From Candidatus Dadabacteria bacterium (lineage in GTDB: Bacteria > Desulfobacterota_D > UBA1144 > Nemesobacterales > Nemesobacteraceae): DNA of 64,000 nt. The position numbers and the translations under genes were made by a program. Under the pieces are notes generated by a model. The model had not been told where the DNA came from. It did no database searches and saw nothing but the letters and a program-made list of their open reading frames with translations. Shown piece after piece: positions 1-7,714 of this stretch. The stretch is taken from the NCBI GenBank assembly GCA_028823955.1, contig JAPPFE010000035.1:1-64000 (forward strand), given 5' to 3'. How positions within the stretch are numbered: the stretch's first letter is position 1; each line of letters begins with the position of its first letter.

Positions 1-2
1 TC

Positions 3-36
3 AAACCGGTCAACTCACGTGTTTAGAAACCGGTCA
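3..36. repeat. short direct repeat aaaccggtca
   Basis: The 10-bp word aaaccggtca occurs at 3-12 and again at 27-36, a 24-bp period, just downstream of the hemC stop codon. Each copy contains the palindrome ACCGGT. No gene could be supported in bases 1-77: every minus-strand frame I tried stops within a few codons, so whatever follows hemC (hemD would be usual) is not visible. The repeat could be a site or chance. Confidence 0.3.
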
Positions 37-77
37 TTTAACTTACTCTCTACAGCAGAGCACCTTCGGGTGTCTCC

Positions 78-974
78 TTAAAGCCCTGCCCGTTTCATAA
101 GGTCCTTGGCCATAAGAGATCCTTCGGCGGAAGCTTTTTCCGAATCGCACTTCCAAGTGTTCCTGGAGACTGCCTTTTCCTCCATATCTATAAAAACAGA
201 ATGTGCCGATATTTTTCCAAGATGCACTCGCGCGCAGCATCCAAGCGGAATTTGGCAGTCTCCACCAAAAGTTTCCAGGAAGGAGCGTTCAAACACTGCT
301 ACGGTTTCTGTGTCCGGGTGCGTGATTGAGGATATGAGGTTTCTGGTTTCGGTATCATCTTCTCTGCATTCTATGGCGATTATTCCCTGACATGGGGCCG
401 GAACCATGTCATCCTGCGCAAGGTGTTGGGTAATGCGTTCGGAAAGCCCGAGCCGGTTGAGCCCCGCTGCGGCCAGAACGATTCCGTCAAGGTCTTCTGA
501 GAAAATTTTCTTTAGCCTAGTATCAACATTTCCCCTTATGGAAACAATTTCCAGATTAGGAAACCTGAAAAGTAGCTGAGCCCTTCTTCTTATGCTTCCG
601 GTCCCAACCCTGCCCTTCCCTTCGAGCTGTTCAAGGGTACGTCCGTCTGCTGAGACGAAAACATCTCTCGAGTCTTCTCTTTTAAGCACAGAACCTATGA
701 CGAGCCCGTCTGGGAGAACTGAAGGCATGTCCTTCATGCTGTGAACGGCGATATCTATTTCGTCTGAGAGAAGGCTCTGCTCTATTTCTTTTACGAAGAT
801 CCCCTTGCCACCCATCCGGGAAATATCCTCTTCGGAGTTTATATCTCCCGAGGTCTTTATTTCAGTTATTTCCGTTTCAAGTGAAGGGAAAGCAGCGCGA
901 AGTTCTGTTTCGACAAGGCGGGCCTGGCACAGGGCGAGCCTGCTACCCCTGGTCCCAATTCTCAGCTTCGTCAT
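78..974 (-). CDS. hemC: hydroxymethylbilane synthase (porphobilinogen deaminase)
   Basis: Polymerises four porphobilinogens into hydroxymethylbilane in cytoplasmic tetrapyrrole synthesis. The N-terminus (KLRIGTRGSRLALCQ), the catalytic-aspartate motif VHSMKDMP and the cofactor-binding cysteine region GGDCQIPLGC are all present. The track's ORF begins 15 codons earlier at 1019; I moved the start to the ATG at 974 because the family signature begins two codons after it. This gives 298 residues, slightly short for the family (usually about 305-315). The start lies inside the 3' end of hemA (32-bp overlap), so the two are probably translationally coupled and together make uroporphyrinogen precursors from Glu-tRNA. 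Confidence 0.96.
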   Translation of the reverse strand: MTKLRIGTRGSRLALCQARLVETELRAAFPSLETEITEIKTSGDINSEEDISRMGGKGIFVKEIEQSLLSDEIDIAVHSMKDMPSVLPDGLVIGSVLKREDSRDVFVSADGRTLEQLEGKGRVGTGSIRRRAQLLFRFPNLEIVSIRGNVDTRLKKIFSEDLDGIVLAAAGLNRLGLSERITQHLAQDDMVPAPCQGIIAIECREDDTETRNLISSITHPDTETVAVFERSFLETFGGDCQIPLGCCARVHLGKISAHSVFIDMEEKAVSRNTWKCDSEKASAEGSLMAKDLMKRAGL

Positions 975-2271
975 AAATATCTGTTGTGTCCTGTGAGGTC
1001 TCCACCGGGTCGAGCTCAAAAAGTCTTCTCGTTACCTCGGAGTAAAGAGCCGCTTCGTAGCCGGAAGTTCTCCTCTTCAGATTGGTGACCGGGTCGTGAA
1101 ATATCTTTCCGATTATTGAATTTGCCAGGCTCTCTATGATTTCTTTCTGTGCTCCGGTACCGCCCTCGAGTTTTCGAAGCGCTTTCTCGACCTCGGTCTT
1201 TTTTATTTTCTCGAATTTTTGCTTGATATCGATTATGATGGGAAAAACCTTAAGACTTTCCATCCAGTCCATAAAACCTCTTTCTACGTCCGCAACTATT
1301 TCTTCGGCTTTCTTTAGATTTTCTTTTCTGGAATTTAAGTTTTCGCCTCGAACAACTCTCAGGTCGTCTATGTCGTAGAGGTAAACCCCGGGAATTCTGT
1401 TTATCTTCGGATCTATATCGCGCGGGACGGCTATATCGATCATGAAGATCGGATCATTTTTCCTGAGCTTGAGAGACTGTTTTATGTGTTCACTTCTTAT
1501 TATGTAATCAGAAGACCCGGTCGCGGTAACAAGAATATCGATGTCTTTCAGACGGTAAAGCATCTCTTCGAACCTTACAGGTTTGCTCTTAAAGGATTGT
1601 GAAAATTTTTCCGCGTTATGGAAATTCTTACTCGTTACATAGAGTTCCCTTATGTTGTTTGAGATAAGGTGTTTTGCGAAGAGTTCTCCCATTTCACCGG
1701 TTCCCACCAGCATGGCGGTGCGGTTTGCAAGGTTCTCGAATATTCTTTTTGCAAGTTCCACTCCGAGGTAACTTATCGAGACCGCTTGAGAAGATATCCC
1801 CGTTTCGGCCCTAACTTTTTTCCCGGTGAAAAGAGCTCTGTTAAAAAGCCTGTTAAGTATGAGTCCGACCGTATTCTCGGAACGCGCTACGCTGTATGAA
1901 TTTTTGAGTTGGTTCAGGATCTGAGTTTCTCCGATTACCATGGAGTCAATGCTGGCCGCCACCCTGAAAAAATGTCTAACCGCATCAGATCCCAAGCGGG
2001 TATTCATATAGGGATAAAGGCTCTTGTCCCCAAGCTTATGAAAATCCAGAAGAAAGGACCTTATCTCCTCCTCGCATTTTCCACGGTTCTCGGTCACCGC
2101 ATATATCTCAACGCGGTTACAGGTGGACACTATGAAGCATTCAAGCACGTTTTCTCTTAAACGAAGGATTCCGAGTGCTTCCCTAATATCCTCATCAGAA
2201 AAAGAGAACTTCTCCCGCACTTCCACGGGGGTTGTCTTGTAGCTTATTCCGACTGAAACTATCTCTACCAT
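943..2271 (-). CDS. hemA: glutamyl-tRNA reductase
   Basis: Reduces glutamyl-tRNA(Glu) to glutamate-1-semialdehyde with NADPH, the first committed step of C5-pathway heme and B12 synthesis. The catalytic-cysteine motif STCNR is near residue 50, the NADPH-binding GTGEMGELFAKH lies mid-protein, and a helical C-terminal dimerisation segment follows; 442 residues is normal. It begins 29 bp after the upstream SDR gene and overlaps hemC. A C5 pathway means tRNA-Glu, encoded at 27.7 kb, is also a heme precursor. Unlike many relatives, there is no ccsA/hemX-type cytochrome assembly gene directly upstream. Confidence 0.97.
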   Translation of the reverse strand: MVEIVSVGISYKTTPVEVREKFSFSDEDIREALGILRLRENVLECFIVSTCNRVEIYAVTENRGKCEEEIRSFLLDFHKLGDKSLYPYMNTRLGSDAVRHFFRVAASIDSMVIGETQILNQLKNSYSVARSENTVGLILNRLFNRALFTGKKVRAETGISSQAVSISYLGVELAKRIFENLANRTAMLVGTGEMGELFAKHLISNNIRELYVTSKNFHNAEKFSQSFKSKPVRFEEMLYRLKDIDILVTATGSSDYIIRSEHIKQSLKLRKNDPIFMIDIAVPRDIDPKINRIPGVYLYDIDDLRVVRGENLNSRKENLKKAEEIVADVERGFMDWMESLKVFPIIIDIKQKFEKIKKTEVEKALRKLEGGTGAQKEIIESLANSIIGKIFHDPVTNLKRRTSGYEAALYSEVTRRLFELDPVETSQDTTDIYDEAENWDQG

Positions 2272-2300
2272 CTGCTTTTTCCGAAACCGATCTCGCGTAG

Positions 2301-3005
2301 TTATAAATTACCCGTGGATGGAACTATATCAATTTCGTCTATATTCGCTTCGAGGGGCTGGTTTATGACCGACAGGACTGTTTTCGCTGTAATTTCAGGA
2401 GACATCATCTTTGCCCTGTCCCATTCTCCGGGAAGAGAATCCCAGATGTCCGTCTTGGTCGGACCTGGCAAGACGGCGGAGACCTTTATTCCTCTGTCTC
2501 TTACCTCTTCCCTCAGCGAGTTAGTAAAACCTAGGACAGCGAACTTCGAAGCGCAGTAGGCTGCCCACCCGGGAAAGCCTTTTTTTGAAGCGTTCGAACC
2601 GATATTTACGATATGGCCTCCTCTTGGCATAAACGGAAGTGAATGTTTTACCATGAGAAAGGCCCCTTTTGCGTTTACAGACATCATCTCATCCCACTGT
2701 TCGGCGCTGGTTTTTTCTACTGGACCAGTGTGGACTACGCCCGCATTATTGATCAGTACGTCAATTCTCCCCTTTTTTTCAGCAACGCTTGAGATAAATT
2801 CCCTGACTTCCTCTTCGACCGATATATCAACGGAGGAAATCATGAAATTCCCGGCAAAAGACGATATTTCAGTCTCAAGAGAAGCCATGGTCTGGATATT
2901 CCTTGAGCAAAGTACCGTAAAAAACCCCGCCTCGAGTAATTCAATTGCGGTTGCTTTTCCTATGCCTCTTGCCGCGCCGGTTACAATCACAACTTTCTCA
3001 GCCAT
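2301..3005 (-). CDS. short-chain dehydrogenase/reductase, possible pterin (sepiapterin-type) reductase
   Basis: Classical SDR of about 234 residues. It has the cofactor loop TGAARGIG, the NNAG motif, a serine-containing strand (NIGSNAS) and the catalytic YCASK. The track start (3029) lies inside the upstream PTPS gene; the ATG at 3005 is better because GAGGA sits 8 bp before it, giving an 8-bp overlap with the PTPS stop. Substrate cannot be read from sequence. Coupling to two PTPS-family genes suggests reduction of a pyruvoyl-pterin, as sepiapterin reductases (also SDRs) do, but a generic 3-oxoacyl or alcohol dehydrogenase role is equally compatible. SDR family: certain; pterin role: inference. 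Confidence 0.85.
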   Translation of the reverse strand: MAEKVVIVTGAARGIGKATAIELLEAGFFTVLCSRNIQTMASLETEISSFAGNFMISSVDISVEEEVREFISSVAEKKGRIDVLINNAGVVHTGPVEKTSAEQWDEMMSVNAKGAFLMVKHSLPFMPRGGHIVNIGSNASKKGFPGWAAYCASKFAVLGFTNSLREEVRDRGIKVSAVLPGPTKTDIWDSLPGEWDRAKMMSPEITAKTVLSVINQPLEANIDEIDIVPSTGNL

Positions 3006-3429
3006 CTTGTTTTTCCTCGAAATACTCAAAATAACTTTTCGGGTTCTCCCAGACCCTTATACTATCAAGCCTGCCCGGGACGATTTCTGTGAATTTCTGC
3101 CACAGGTATTTCCCTATATTTTCAACAGTCGATATGTTTTCCTGAAAAAAATCAATATCCCTGTCTATCCACTTGTAGTTAAGTTCTTCGATTACGGGTG
3201 CCGCCTGTTTTTCAAAGTCTATACGGTTTATGAGCATGCCCGTTTCATCGTCTATTTCTCCCCCTATTGCCACTTCCACCGTGTAGTCGTGTCCGTGTCC
3301 CGCGGGATTTGCACATTTGTCAAATATGGCAAAGTTTTCTTCGTCAGACAATCCTTCCATAAAAAGCCTGTGGCTTGCGGAAAACCTGAATATTCTCGTA
3401 AGAAGTACCTGCTCTTTTCTTTCTAGCAT
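2998..3429 (-). CDS. 6-pyruvoyl/6-carboxy-tetrahydropterin synthase family protein, copy 1 (Cys-containing)
   Basis: PTPS/QueD-fold enzyme (143 residues) acting on dihydroneopterin triphosphate, either toward queuosine/preQ0 (6-carboxytetrahydropterin) or toward tetrahydrobiopterin-type pterins. Zinc histidines are in FSASHR and GHGHDY. The catalytic cysteine is in KCANPAGHGH, that is C-x5-HGH as in eukaryotic-type PTPS, rather than C-x3-HGH as in E. coli QueD. Its ATG overlaps the stop of copy 2 by 7 bp and its stop overlaps the SDR start, so the three are tightly coupled. No queC, queE or folE is seen in the window. Confidence 0.9.
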   Translation of the reverse strand: MLERKEQVLLTRIFRFSASHRLFMEGLSDEENFAIFDKCANPAGHGHDYTVEVAIGGEIDDETGMLINRIDFEKQAAPVIEELNYKWIDRDIDFFQENISTVENIGKYLWQKFTEIVPGRLDSIRVWENPKSYFEYFEEKQDG

Positions 3430-3845
3430 TTGCGGTAGTCGACGAAAAGATCGTCCGTTTCATACACCCTTACCTTGTAAAGACGACAGTCATCCCTCTC
3501 GATGATTTTTTCCTCAATCACTTCCCACAGGACCCTTGCTATGTTCTCCGTCGTCGGTATAAGATCCTGAAAACGGGGGTTGTCCTCGTTTAGGTTCTTG
3601 TGGTCGAAATCAGCCAGAACCGATGAAATAATCTGCTTCAGATCAAAGAGATTGATTATCATGCCCGTCTCCGGGTTTATTTCTCCTTCCACTGTGACTT
3701 CGAGCACGAAATTGTGCCCGTGTCCGCCGGGCAGGCTCGATTTACCGTAGATTTCGCGGTTTTTCTCCTCACTCCAGTTTTTGTTCCAGTATCTGTGAGA
3801 AGCGGAAAACTCGACTTTCTTCGTTATGAGCTTTTTAAAAGACAT
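3423..3845 (-). CDS. 6-pyruvoyl-tetrahydropterin synthase family protein, copy 2 (catalytic Cys replaced by Ser)
   Basis: A second PTPS-fold protein of 140 residues directly upstream of copy 1 and clearly its paralogue. Zinc-ligand histidines are kept (FSASHR, GGHGHNF) and the lower half aligns well (INPETGMIINLFDLK against IDDETGMLINRIDFE). The cysteine position reads KSSLPGGHGH, so the usual C-x5-HGH nucleophile is serine. Some characterised PTPS subfamilies do without the cysteine (PTPS-III uses glutamate), so this copy may have another reaction or be a structural partner in a mixed oligomer. It follows nuoM by 50 bp in the same orientation. Confidence 0.88.
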   Translation of the reverse strand: MSFKKLITKKVEFSASHRYWNKNWSEEKNREIYGKSSLPGGHGHNFVLEVTVEGEINPETGMIINLFDLKQIISSVLADFDHKNLNEDNPRFQDLIPTTENIARVLWEVIEEKIIERDDCRLYKVRVYETDDLFVDYRKC

Positions 3846-3895
3846 CGATTTTGATCAAGCTGGCAACCAGTTTTACCCGAGGATCGGCCATGATC

Positions 3896-5455
3896 CTAAG
3901 GCCTGTTTTTCCGGATCTCCGGCACTGCGACGTCCGCGCGGAAAGCTTCCTGCTGCGTACCGTCTATCATTCTAGTTATCGTGGGTTCCATCTTTGAGAG
4001 AAAGGGCTGTGGGTAGATACCCATAAGGAATATCATAACGGCAAGAGGAATCATAAGGGCTATCTCTCTGGGATTAAGGTCTTTAAGCCCTGTGTTTATT
4101 TTCTTTACTATAGGTCCGAACATTACCCTCTGGTAAGCCCAGAGCATGTAAATGGCTCCGAGTACAAGCCCCGTGGCTCCAAGTACCGCGTACAAATAAC
4201 TCTCTGCGAACACTCCAAGCAGAATCAGAAATTCCCCTATAAAACCGTTTAGAAGAGGAAGTCCTATCGAGGAGAGCATGGCAATCATGAAAAACAGTGC
4301 GTAAATCGGCATTACCTTCGCAAGCCCACCGAACTCAGAAATCATTTTAGTGTGACGTCTTTCGTATATCATTCCGACGAGAATAAAAAGAGCGCCGGTT
4401 GAGAGACCGTGACCTATCATCTGGTAGACTCCGCCCTGTACACCGTGGAGATTGAATATGAACACGCCCAGCATTATAAGTCCCATGTGACTTACGCTTG
4501 AGTAAGCGACCAGCTTCTTGAGATCCGTCTGCATGAAGGCCACCATCGCTCCGTAGATTATCCCGATGATGGAGAGGGCTATTAAAACCCCTGTGTATGC
4601 TTCTATCGCCTCCGGGAAAAACGGGATAAGAAATCTTATCACTGCGTAGGTTCCCATCTTAAGCAGAACGCCGGCAAGTATTACGCTCCCGGGCGTGGGG
4701 GCTTCAACGTGCGCGTCGGGAAGCCAGGTGTGAAATGGAAACATCGGAACCTTGATTGCGAAGGCCAGGAAAAAAGCCAGAAACACAAGCCCCTGGGGAC
4801 TCAGTATCCCGTCAAAAGCAAGACTGGTCCTTTGGAGGTCGAAAAGATTCATTGACGCAAAGCCGAACTGGTCTATGTGGGCGTAGTACATGTAGATGAT
4901 CGCAACCAGCATAAGTCCGCTTCCAAGCGCCGTGTAGATGAAGAACTTTATTGCCGCGTAAATTCTTCTGGAGGACCCCCAGATTCCTATGATGAAATAC
5001 ATTGGGATCAGTACCGCTTCCCAGAATATAAAGAAAAGAATCATGTCGAGCGCGACAAAGGTCCCGATAAGCGCTGATTCAAGAAAAAGAGTAAGGCTGA
5101 GAAATGCTCTCCATCCGCCTTTTATCGCGTTCCAGGAACAAAGGACCGTGATGGGGAAAAGGAAGGTCGTTAGAAGCACAAGCAAAAGGCTGAGACCGTC
5201 GACTCCCAGATGATAAGACACCCCAAGCTCTGTCAGCCAAGGAATCTTCTCCTCAAACTGCATTGTGGAAAGCGAACCGTTAAAGCGGAAAAAAAGAGGA
5301 AGGGATATCAGGAATTCTACCAGCGTTATTACAAACGCAACTGCCTTTAACTGGTAATCGGAAACCTTCTGAAAATACGGCAGAACCGCGAGCACGACAG
5401 CTCCCAGAAGGGGGAAAAATACGAGCAGGGACAAAATGTTGTTATCGAGACTCAC
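3896..5455 (-). CDS. nuoM: NADH-quinone oxidoreductase subunit M
   Basis: Antiporter-like proton-pumping membrane subunit of respiratory complex I, 519 residues with about 14 hydrophobic segments. Diagnostic stretches are FFIFWEAVLIPMYFIIGIWG, with the essential helix-5 glutamate, and LKKLVAYSSVSHMGLI with the conserved lysines; these fit NuoM better than an Mrp antiporter subunit. It starts with GTG. Oddly, neither nuoL nor nuoN flanks it: upstream, after about 200 bp holding another gene's terminator, lies an LLM oxidoreductase, and downstream the PTPS genes. It is therefore an orphan or extra copy outside a nuo operon. Confidence 0.93.
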   Translation of the reverse strand: MSLDNNILSLLVFFPLLGAVVLAVLPYFQKVSDYQLKAVAFVITLVEFLISLPLFFRFNGSLSTMQFEEKIPWLTELGVSYHLGVDGLSLLLVLLTTFLFPITVLCSWNAIKGGWRAFLSLTLFLESALIGTFVALDMILFFIFWEAVLIPMYFIIGIWGSSRRIYAAIKFFIYTALGSGLMLVAIIYMYYAHIDQFGFASMNLFDLQRTSLAFDGILSPQGLVFLAFFLAFAIKVPMFPFHTWLPDAHVEAPTPGSVILAGVLLKMGTYAVIRFLIPFFPEAIEAYTGVLIALSIIGIIYGAMVAFMQTDLKKLVAYSSVSHMGLIMLGVFIFNLHGVQGGVYQMIGHGLSTGALFILVGMIYERRHTKMISEFGGLAKVMPIYALFFMIAMLSSIGLPLLNGFIGEFLILLGVFAESYLYAVLGATGLVLGAIYMLWAYQRVMFGPIVKKINTGLKDLNPREIALMIPLAVMIFLMGIYPQPFLSKMEPTITRMIDGTQQEAFRADVAVPEIRKNRP

Positions 5456-5610
5456 GTTCAGGCGGACCGAAGCAAAAAGAATAAAATCGCCGTAATTATA
5501 CTTTCATAAAATTTTGTTCACAACCGCGCACGTGAAAAAATTCAAATTCCTGCGACAGGTCCTGAAAAAACTATTGATTACTGAAAGAAATACGGGTGAC
5601 GAAAAAGAAA

Positions 5611-5645
5611 AAGAGCGGAAAATATTTGATTATCTTCCGCTCTTC
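5611..5645 (-). terminator. rho-independent terminator of the LLM oxidoreductase unit
   Basis: A 10-bp perfect inverted repeat (aagagcggaa / ttccgctctt) with a 14-nt loop lies just beyond the stop of the minus-strand gene at 5661. On the minus strand it is followed by a T-rich tract (CTTTTTCTTTTTC). It separates that unit from nuoM. Confidence 0.8.
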
Positions 5646-5660
5646 TGATCCGTGAATAAC

Positions 5661-6596
5661 TTAAGAATATGCTTTAGCTGTTATCTCCATTACCTCTATA
5701 TTACTCTGTTTTCCTACTGGTCCGGGAACCAATATTGCAAGATCGACTCCAGCTGCGAAATGCTCCTCAAGCTTTGCCTTGCAATGATCGGGCGTACCGG
5801 CAAGCGCTACTGAATCTATCAGTTCGTCTGTGAACGCTTCGGCCGGATTTGCTCCGTCCTGCACTTGGTCGATTATATCTCCGAAGCCTATGTTTCTTAT
5901 GAGTCTCTGGTAAAAAGGGAACCTGGCGTATGGACCGAGCCCTCTTTTGGCTGCGGCGACGGCCGCGGCTCCATCATCCGAGACAAAGGACGGAATGCCG
6001 TTTGTAATTGATATAGCTGAAGGATCCCTTTCCGCTTTCGCGGCGCCCGCAGCGACATGTTCTTTTAGGGTAGCTATATAGGCGGGAGGACAAAGATACG
6101 GCATAATGCCATCGGCAACCTCTCCAGCAAGCTCCGCGGCAGCTTTTGTAAGGCCGGCTATGTGGACCGGGAGATCGGGCACTTTTCTTTTAAGAGAAAG
6201 CCTTGGAGACGTTCCGTCGGCAAACGCCCTCACTTCCCCGACATAGCTTCTCATGGCCTCAATCGGGTTTCCCATGTCTATATCGTATCTGTTGTTGACG
6301 GGTTTATGGCTCACTCCGAGTCCGAGAATCATCCTTCCGTCCGTTATTTCCTGTATCGTAAGCGCTGTAGCGGTAGCAACTACCGGTTGACGCATGTATA
6401 TGTTGGCTATCCACGTTCCAACGTTTATCCTCTCTGTGCACTCGGCGAATACCTGAGCGTTCGTTATGGCGTTGTAAGGCGGTACTTCCGGAGAGAAAAT
6501 ACCGTCAAAACCCGCTTCTTCCGTGATCTTCGCAAGCCCCCTGAGATCGCTTATGCTGCATCCCCAAACCGGTGAAGTCGTTGCAATTTTTCCCAT
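5661..6596 (-). CDS. LLM-class (luciferase-like, possibly F420-dependent) oxidoreductase
   Basis: A 311-residue bacterial-luciferase-like TIM barrel. Typical features are the FDGIFSPEVPPYNAIT loop, the VGTWIANIYMRQPVVAT strand and LTIQEITDGRMILGLGVSHK. Family members use F420H2 or FMNH2 to reduce or oxygenate substrates that differ from case to case, so the substrate is unknown. The SD AAGGAGG is well placed before the ATG. It lies 21 bp downstream of a radical SAM gene in the same orientation and is followed by a strong terminator, so the two likely form a two-gene unit. No F420 biosynthesis gene is in the window to confirm the cofactor. Confidence 0.88.
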   Translation of the reverse strand: MGKIATTSPVWGCSISDLRGLAKITEEAGFDGIFSPEVPPYNAITNAQVFAECTERINVGTWIANIYMRQPVVATATALTIQEITDGRMILGLGVSHKPVNNRYDIDMGNPIEAMRSYVGEVRAFADGTSPRLSLKRKVPDLPVHIAGLTKAAAELAGEVADGIMPYLCPPAYIATLKEHVAAGAAKAERDPSAISITNGIPSFVSDDGAAAVAAAKRGLGPYARFPFYQRLIRNIGFGDIIDQVQDGANPAEAFTDELIDSVALAGTPDHCKAKLEEHFAAGVDLAILVPGPVGKQSNIEVMEITAKAYS

Positions 6597-6617
6597 TATA
6601 TCCTCCTTGAGTTTTTT

Positions 6618-7514
6618 TCAGTACTGGTTCACCACGTCTCTGTAGTAATCTGGACGAAGGAAAGCTTCGTCTCTTGTCTTTAACACTTCTTTTATCTCTT
6701 CAAGAACTCTGTTTTTTTCTTCAGGGAATTTCGCCCTGACGGGAAGATAATTTGATATGTGATTCGAGTAGAAATAGCCGTCGGAAAGCTCCGTATTCTC
6801 AACAATAGTCTCAAGCTCCTCTATCATTTGGAACTTGTCCGGAAGTTCAAAGAGACCCTCCTGCCATTGCTGGTAAATCGGTGCCCCGGGACGAAGCTGG
6901 AGAGAAAGAGCCCCGACGTATTCCGGGTCACACTCGGTAAGAAGCTTCCCGGTAGCCAAAGCGTGTTCCCTGCTCCTGTCCTTCCCGCCGATGCCGAGAA
7001 GCACCATGACCGAATTCATTATCCCGGAGGCTTTCAGTTTTCTTGAGGCTTCAACTGTCTCGGCAAAATTCGCTCCCTTCTCTATTCTCTCAAGAACCAC
7101 ATCGTCTCCGCTCTCAAAACCTATGTAGACCATGCTGAGGCCGTTTTCCCGGAGACGTGTGAGGTCTTCAACTGATTTTCTGAGTATGTCCCCTATGTTT
7201 GCGTACATGGTGATCCTTTCAATATCCGGGGCTTTCTCATAGAGATAGTTCATTATCTCCATCAGCTTAGCCGTGGAGAGTACAAGTGCGTTGCCGTCTG
7301 CAATGAAAACTCTTCGTTCAAGCAACCCGCTCTGCGCCGCGGCATCAATAATTTCTTTTATTTCCCCCATAGGCCTTACCCTGAACTTCTGGGTTTCCTT
7401 TCTGTACATGGCGCAGTAGGTGCACTTGTTATGGGAACAGCCGATTGTGGCCTGCAGAATGAAACTTTTATGCTCGCTTGGAGGGCGGAAAAAAGGCGTT
7501 ACATATTCAGTCAT
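6618..7514 (-). CDS. radical SAM protein
   Basis: A 298-residue cytoplasmic radical SAM enzyme. The cluster motif near residue 26 is GCSHNKCTYC, that is C-x4-C-x2-C, one residue longer than the canonical C-x3-C-x2-C, a spacing I associate with a group of uncharacterised relatives of coproporphyrinogen/Elp3-type proteins. The barrel follows with YIGFESGDD and GIGGKDRSREH, the latter resembling SAM-binding glycines. There is no Cys-rich SPASM tail and no B12-binding domain. It is the first gene of the unit leading to the LLM oxidoreductase. Reaction unknown. Confidence 0.85.
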   Translation of the reverse strand: MTEYVTPFFRPPSEHKSFILQATIGCSHNKCTYCAMYRKETQKFRVRPMGEIKEIIDAAAQSGLLERRVFIADGNALVLSTAKLMEIMNYLYEKAPDIERITMYANIGDILRKSVEDLTRLRENGLSMVYIGFESGDDVVLERIEKGANFAETVEASRKLKASGIMNSVMVLLGIGGKDRSREHALATGKLLTECDPEYVGALSLQLRPGAPIYQQWQEGLFELPDKFQMIEELETIVENTELSDGYFYSNHISNYLPVRAKFPEEKNRVLEEIKEVLKTRDEAFLRPDYYRDVVNQY

Positions 7515-7564
7515 TACAGTAGAAATCTAACAAAATTTCAGAGTCTCTTCAATAAAACTTTGCA

Positions 7565-7714
7565 ATGGCAGAAAGCATAGGTTATCCTTGCGCCGTAATG
7601 TTTGATCTCGAACCGCACGAAAAAGAAGGGTTTCACTATATCCTTGGCGTACCGTTGCTTATAGGGCTTATAATGGTCATCGCCTTTCTGACGCACATCA
7701 TCCTCACTCCTTAG
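7565..7714 (+). CDS. possible 49-residue single-pass membrane protein
   Basis: A short plus-strand frame too small for the ORF track. It begins ATG GCA GAA AGC ATA and reads as a charged first half (MFDLEPHEKEGFHY) and one long hydrophobic helix (ILGVPLLIGLIMVIAFL) before TAG. The soluble head plus C-terminal helix layout is plausible for a small membrane protein, and it fills a gap otherwise empty of genes. Against it: no clear SD precedes the ATG, its stop overlaps the end of the convergent 7711 gene, and a minus-strand frame also crosses the region. Treat as a candidate only. Confidence 0.35.
   Translation: MAESIGYPCAVMFDLEPHEKEGFHYILGVPLLIGLIMVIAFLTHIILTP

Noticed and set aside
2653-3426. 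257-aa plus-strand ORF
   Set aside because: Antisense to the SDR and PTPS genes, which have full family motifs; it is a shadow.
3880-3897. AGGATC-GGCCAT-GATCCT palindrome at the end of nuoM
   Set aside because: It has no T tract, is short and overlaps the nuoM stop; too weak to call a terminator or operator.
3896-5455. Mrp-type Na+/H+ antiporter subunit D
   Set aside because: The FWEAVLIPMYFIIGIWG segment and overall length fit NuoM better, and no other mrp subunit is adjacent.
5532-5648. Plus-strand GTG frame of 38 codons between the LLM gene and nuoM
   Set aside because: It ends inside the inverted repeat of the LLM-gene terminator and has no SD; a low-complexity lysine/glutamate run explains its appearance.
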